Below are positions 5,324 through 5,404 of a DNA stretch of 5,404 bases, piece after piece (within the stretch, counting starts at the first letter, position 1; every line of letters starts with the position of its first letter). Source of the stretch: Clostridia bacterium. GTDB lineage: Bacteria > Bacillota > Clostridia > Christensenellales > Aristaeellaceae. The notes below the pieces were generated by a model. It was given only the letters and a program-made list of their open reading frames with translations. It did not search any database and was not told the DNA's origin. The stretch lies in assembly GCA_900754755.1 (NCBI GenBank), contig CAAEEC010000313.1:1-5404 (forward strand), in the 5' to 3' direction. The position numbers and the translations under genes are program-made.

Positions 5324-5404
5324 GTTGAAGGCCCGAAGGGCTGAAGTGCCGAGCACCCGAAGTGCGCAGGCACGGAACACCGCGCAAGCGAAGCGCAGAG
5401 CGGT
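5324..5404. repeat. Cluster of small hairpins with GAAG units at the window edge
   Basis: Short complementary pairs follow one another: GCCC-GAA-GGGC (5331-5341), GTGC-CGA-GCAC (5346-5356), GCAC-CCGAA-GTGC (5353-5365), an outer GTGCC/GGCAC (5346-5350 with 5369-5373), GCGC/GCGC around 5382-5396 and CCGC/GCGG (5380-5383 with 5400-5403). GAAG recurs five times. On the minus strand the loops read TTC, TTCGG and similar. No convincing coding frame covers it. It may be part of a dispersed extragenic repeat or a structured RNA continuing beyond the window; only a fragment may be visible. Confidence 0.45.

Noticed and set aside
5071..5373. Minus-strand open frame of 100 codons at the right end
   Set aside because: It runs through both hairpins and into the serpin gene, with no ribosome binding site or recognisable domain.

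Overview
The window is GC-rich, with an AT-rich island between two divergent transcription units, and looks like the chromosome of a low-abundance or gut-type member of the Firmicutes (Clostridia). The evidence is the gene order: a leftward Asp23/YloU - FakA/YloV - RecG cluster facing a rightward rpmB (L28). This is the order known from Bacillus subtilis (rpmB / yloU-yloV-sdaAB-sdaAA-recG), but without the two serine dehydratase genes. The exact taxon cannot be read from the sequence; Clostridia is an inference.

Layout. Positions 1-1401 (minus) hold the N-terminal two thirds of RecG helicase, cut by the window edge. Positions 1405-3024 (minus) encode FakA, the fatty acid kinase ATP-binding subunit (DAK2 plus DegV-like domains). 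Positions 3047-3397 (minus) encode a small Asp23/Gls24 family protein. These three genes are tightly spaced (22 nt and 3 nt gaps) and probably form one operon read from a good housekeeping promoter at 3444-3472. Back to back with it, a near-consensus promoter at 3542-3570 drives rpmB (3617-3808), a four-cysteine, zinc-ribbon form of L28 that ends in a strong intrinsic terminator.

Beyond rpmB, positions 3974-5164 (plus) encode a secreted serpin with an inhibitory-type hinge. It is the only accessory gene in an otherwise core housekeeping neighbourhood and the most interesting item here. Its upstream gap lacks a convincing housekeeping promoter but has a sequence fitting the extracytoplasmic-function (ECF) sigma pattern GGGAAC-N16-CGTC, with a good ribosome binding site downstream.

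The last 240 bases hold no convincing gene. They contain two strong hairpins whose T-tracts point in opposite directions (a leftward terminator at 5185-5225 and a rightward one at 5263-5301), then a dense cluster of small GAAG-containing hairpins running to the window edge that may be part of a dispersed repeat or a structured RNA. I found no tRNA, rRNA, CRISPR array or insertion sequence. The most plausible new biology is the serpin with its regulatory region and this structured right edge; I do not see a new multi-gene system.
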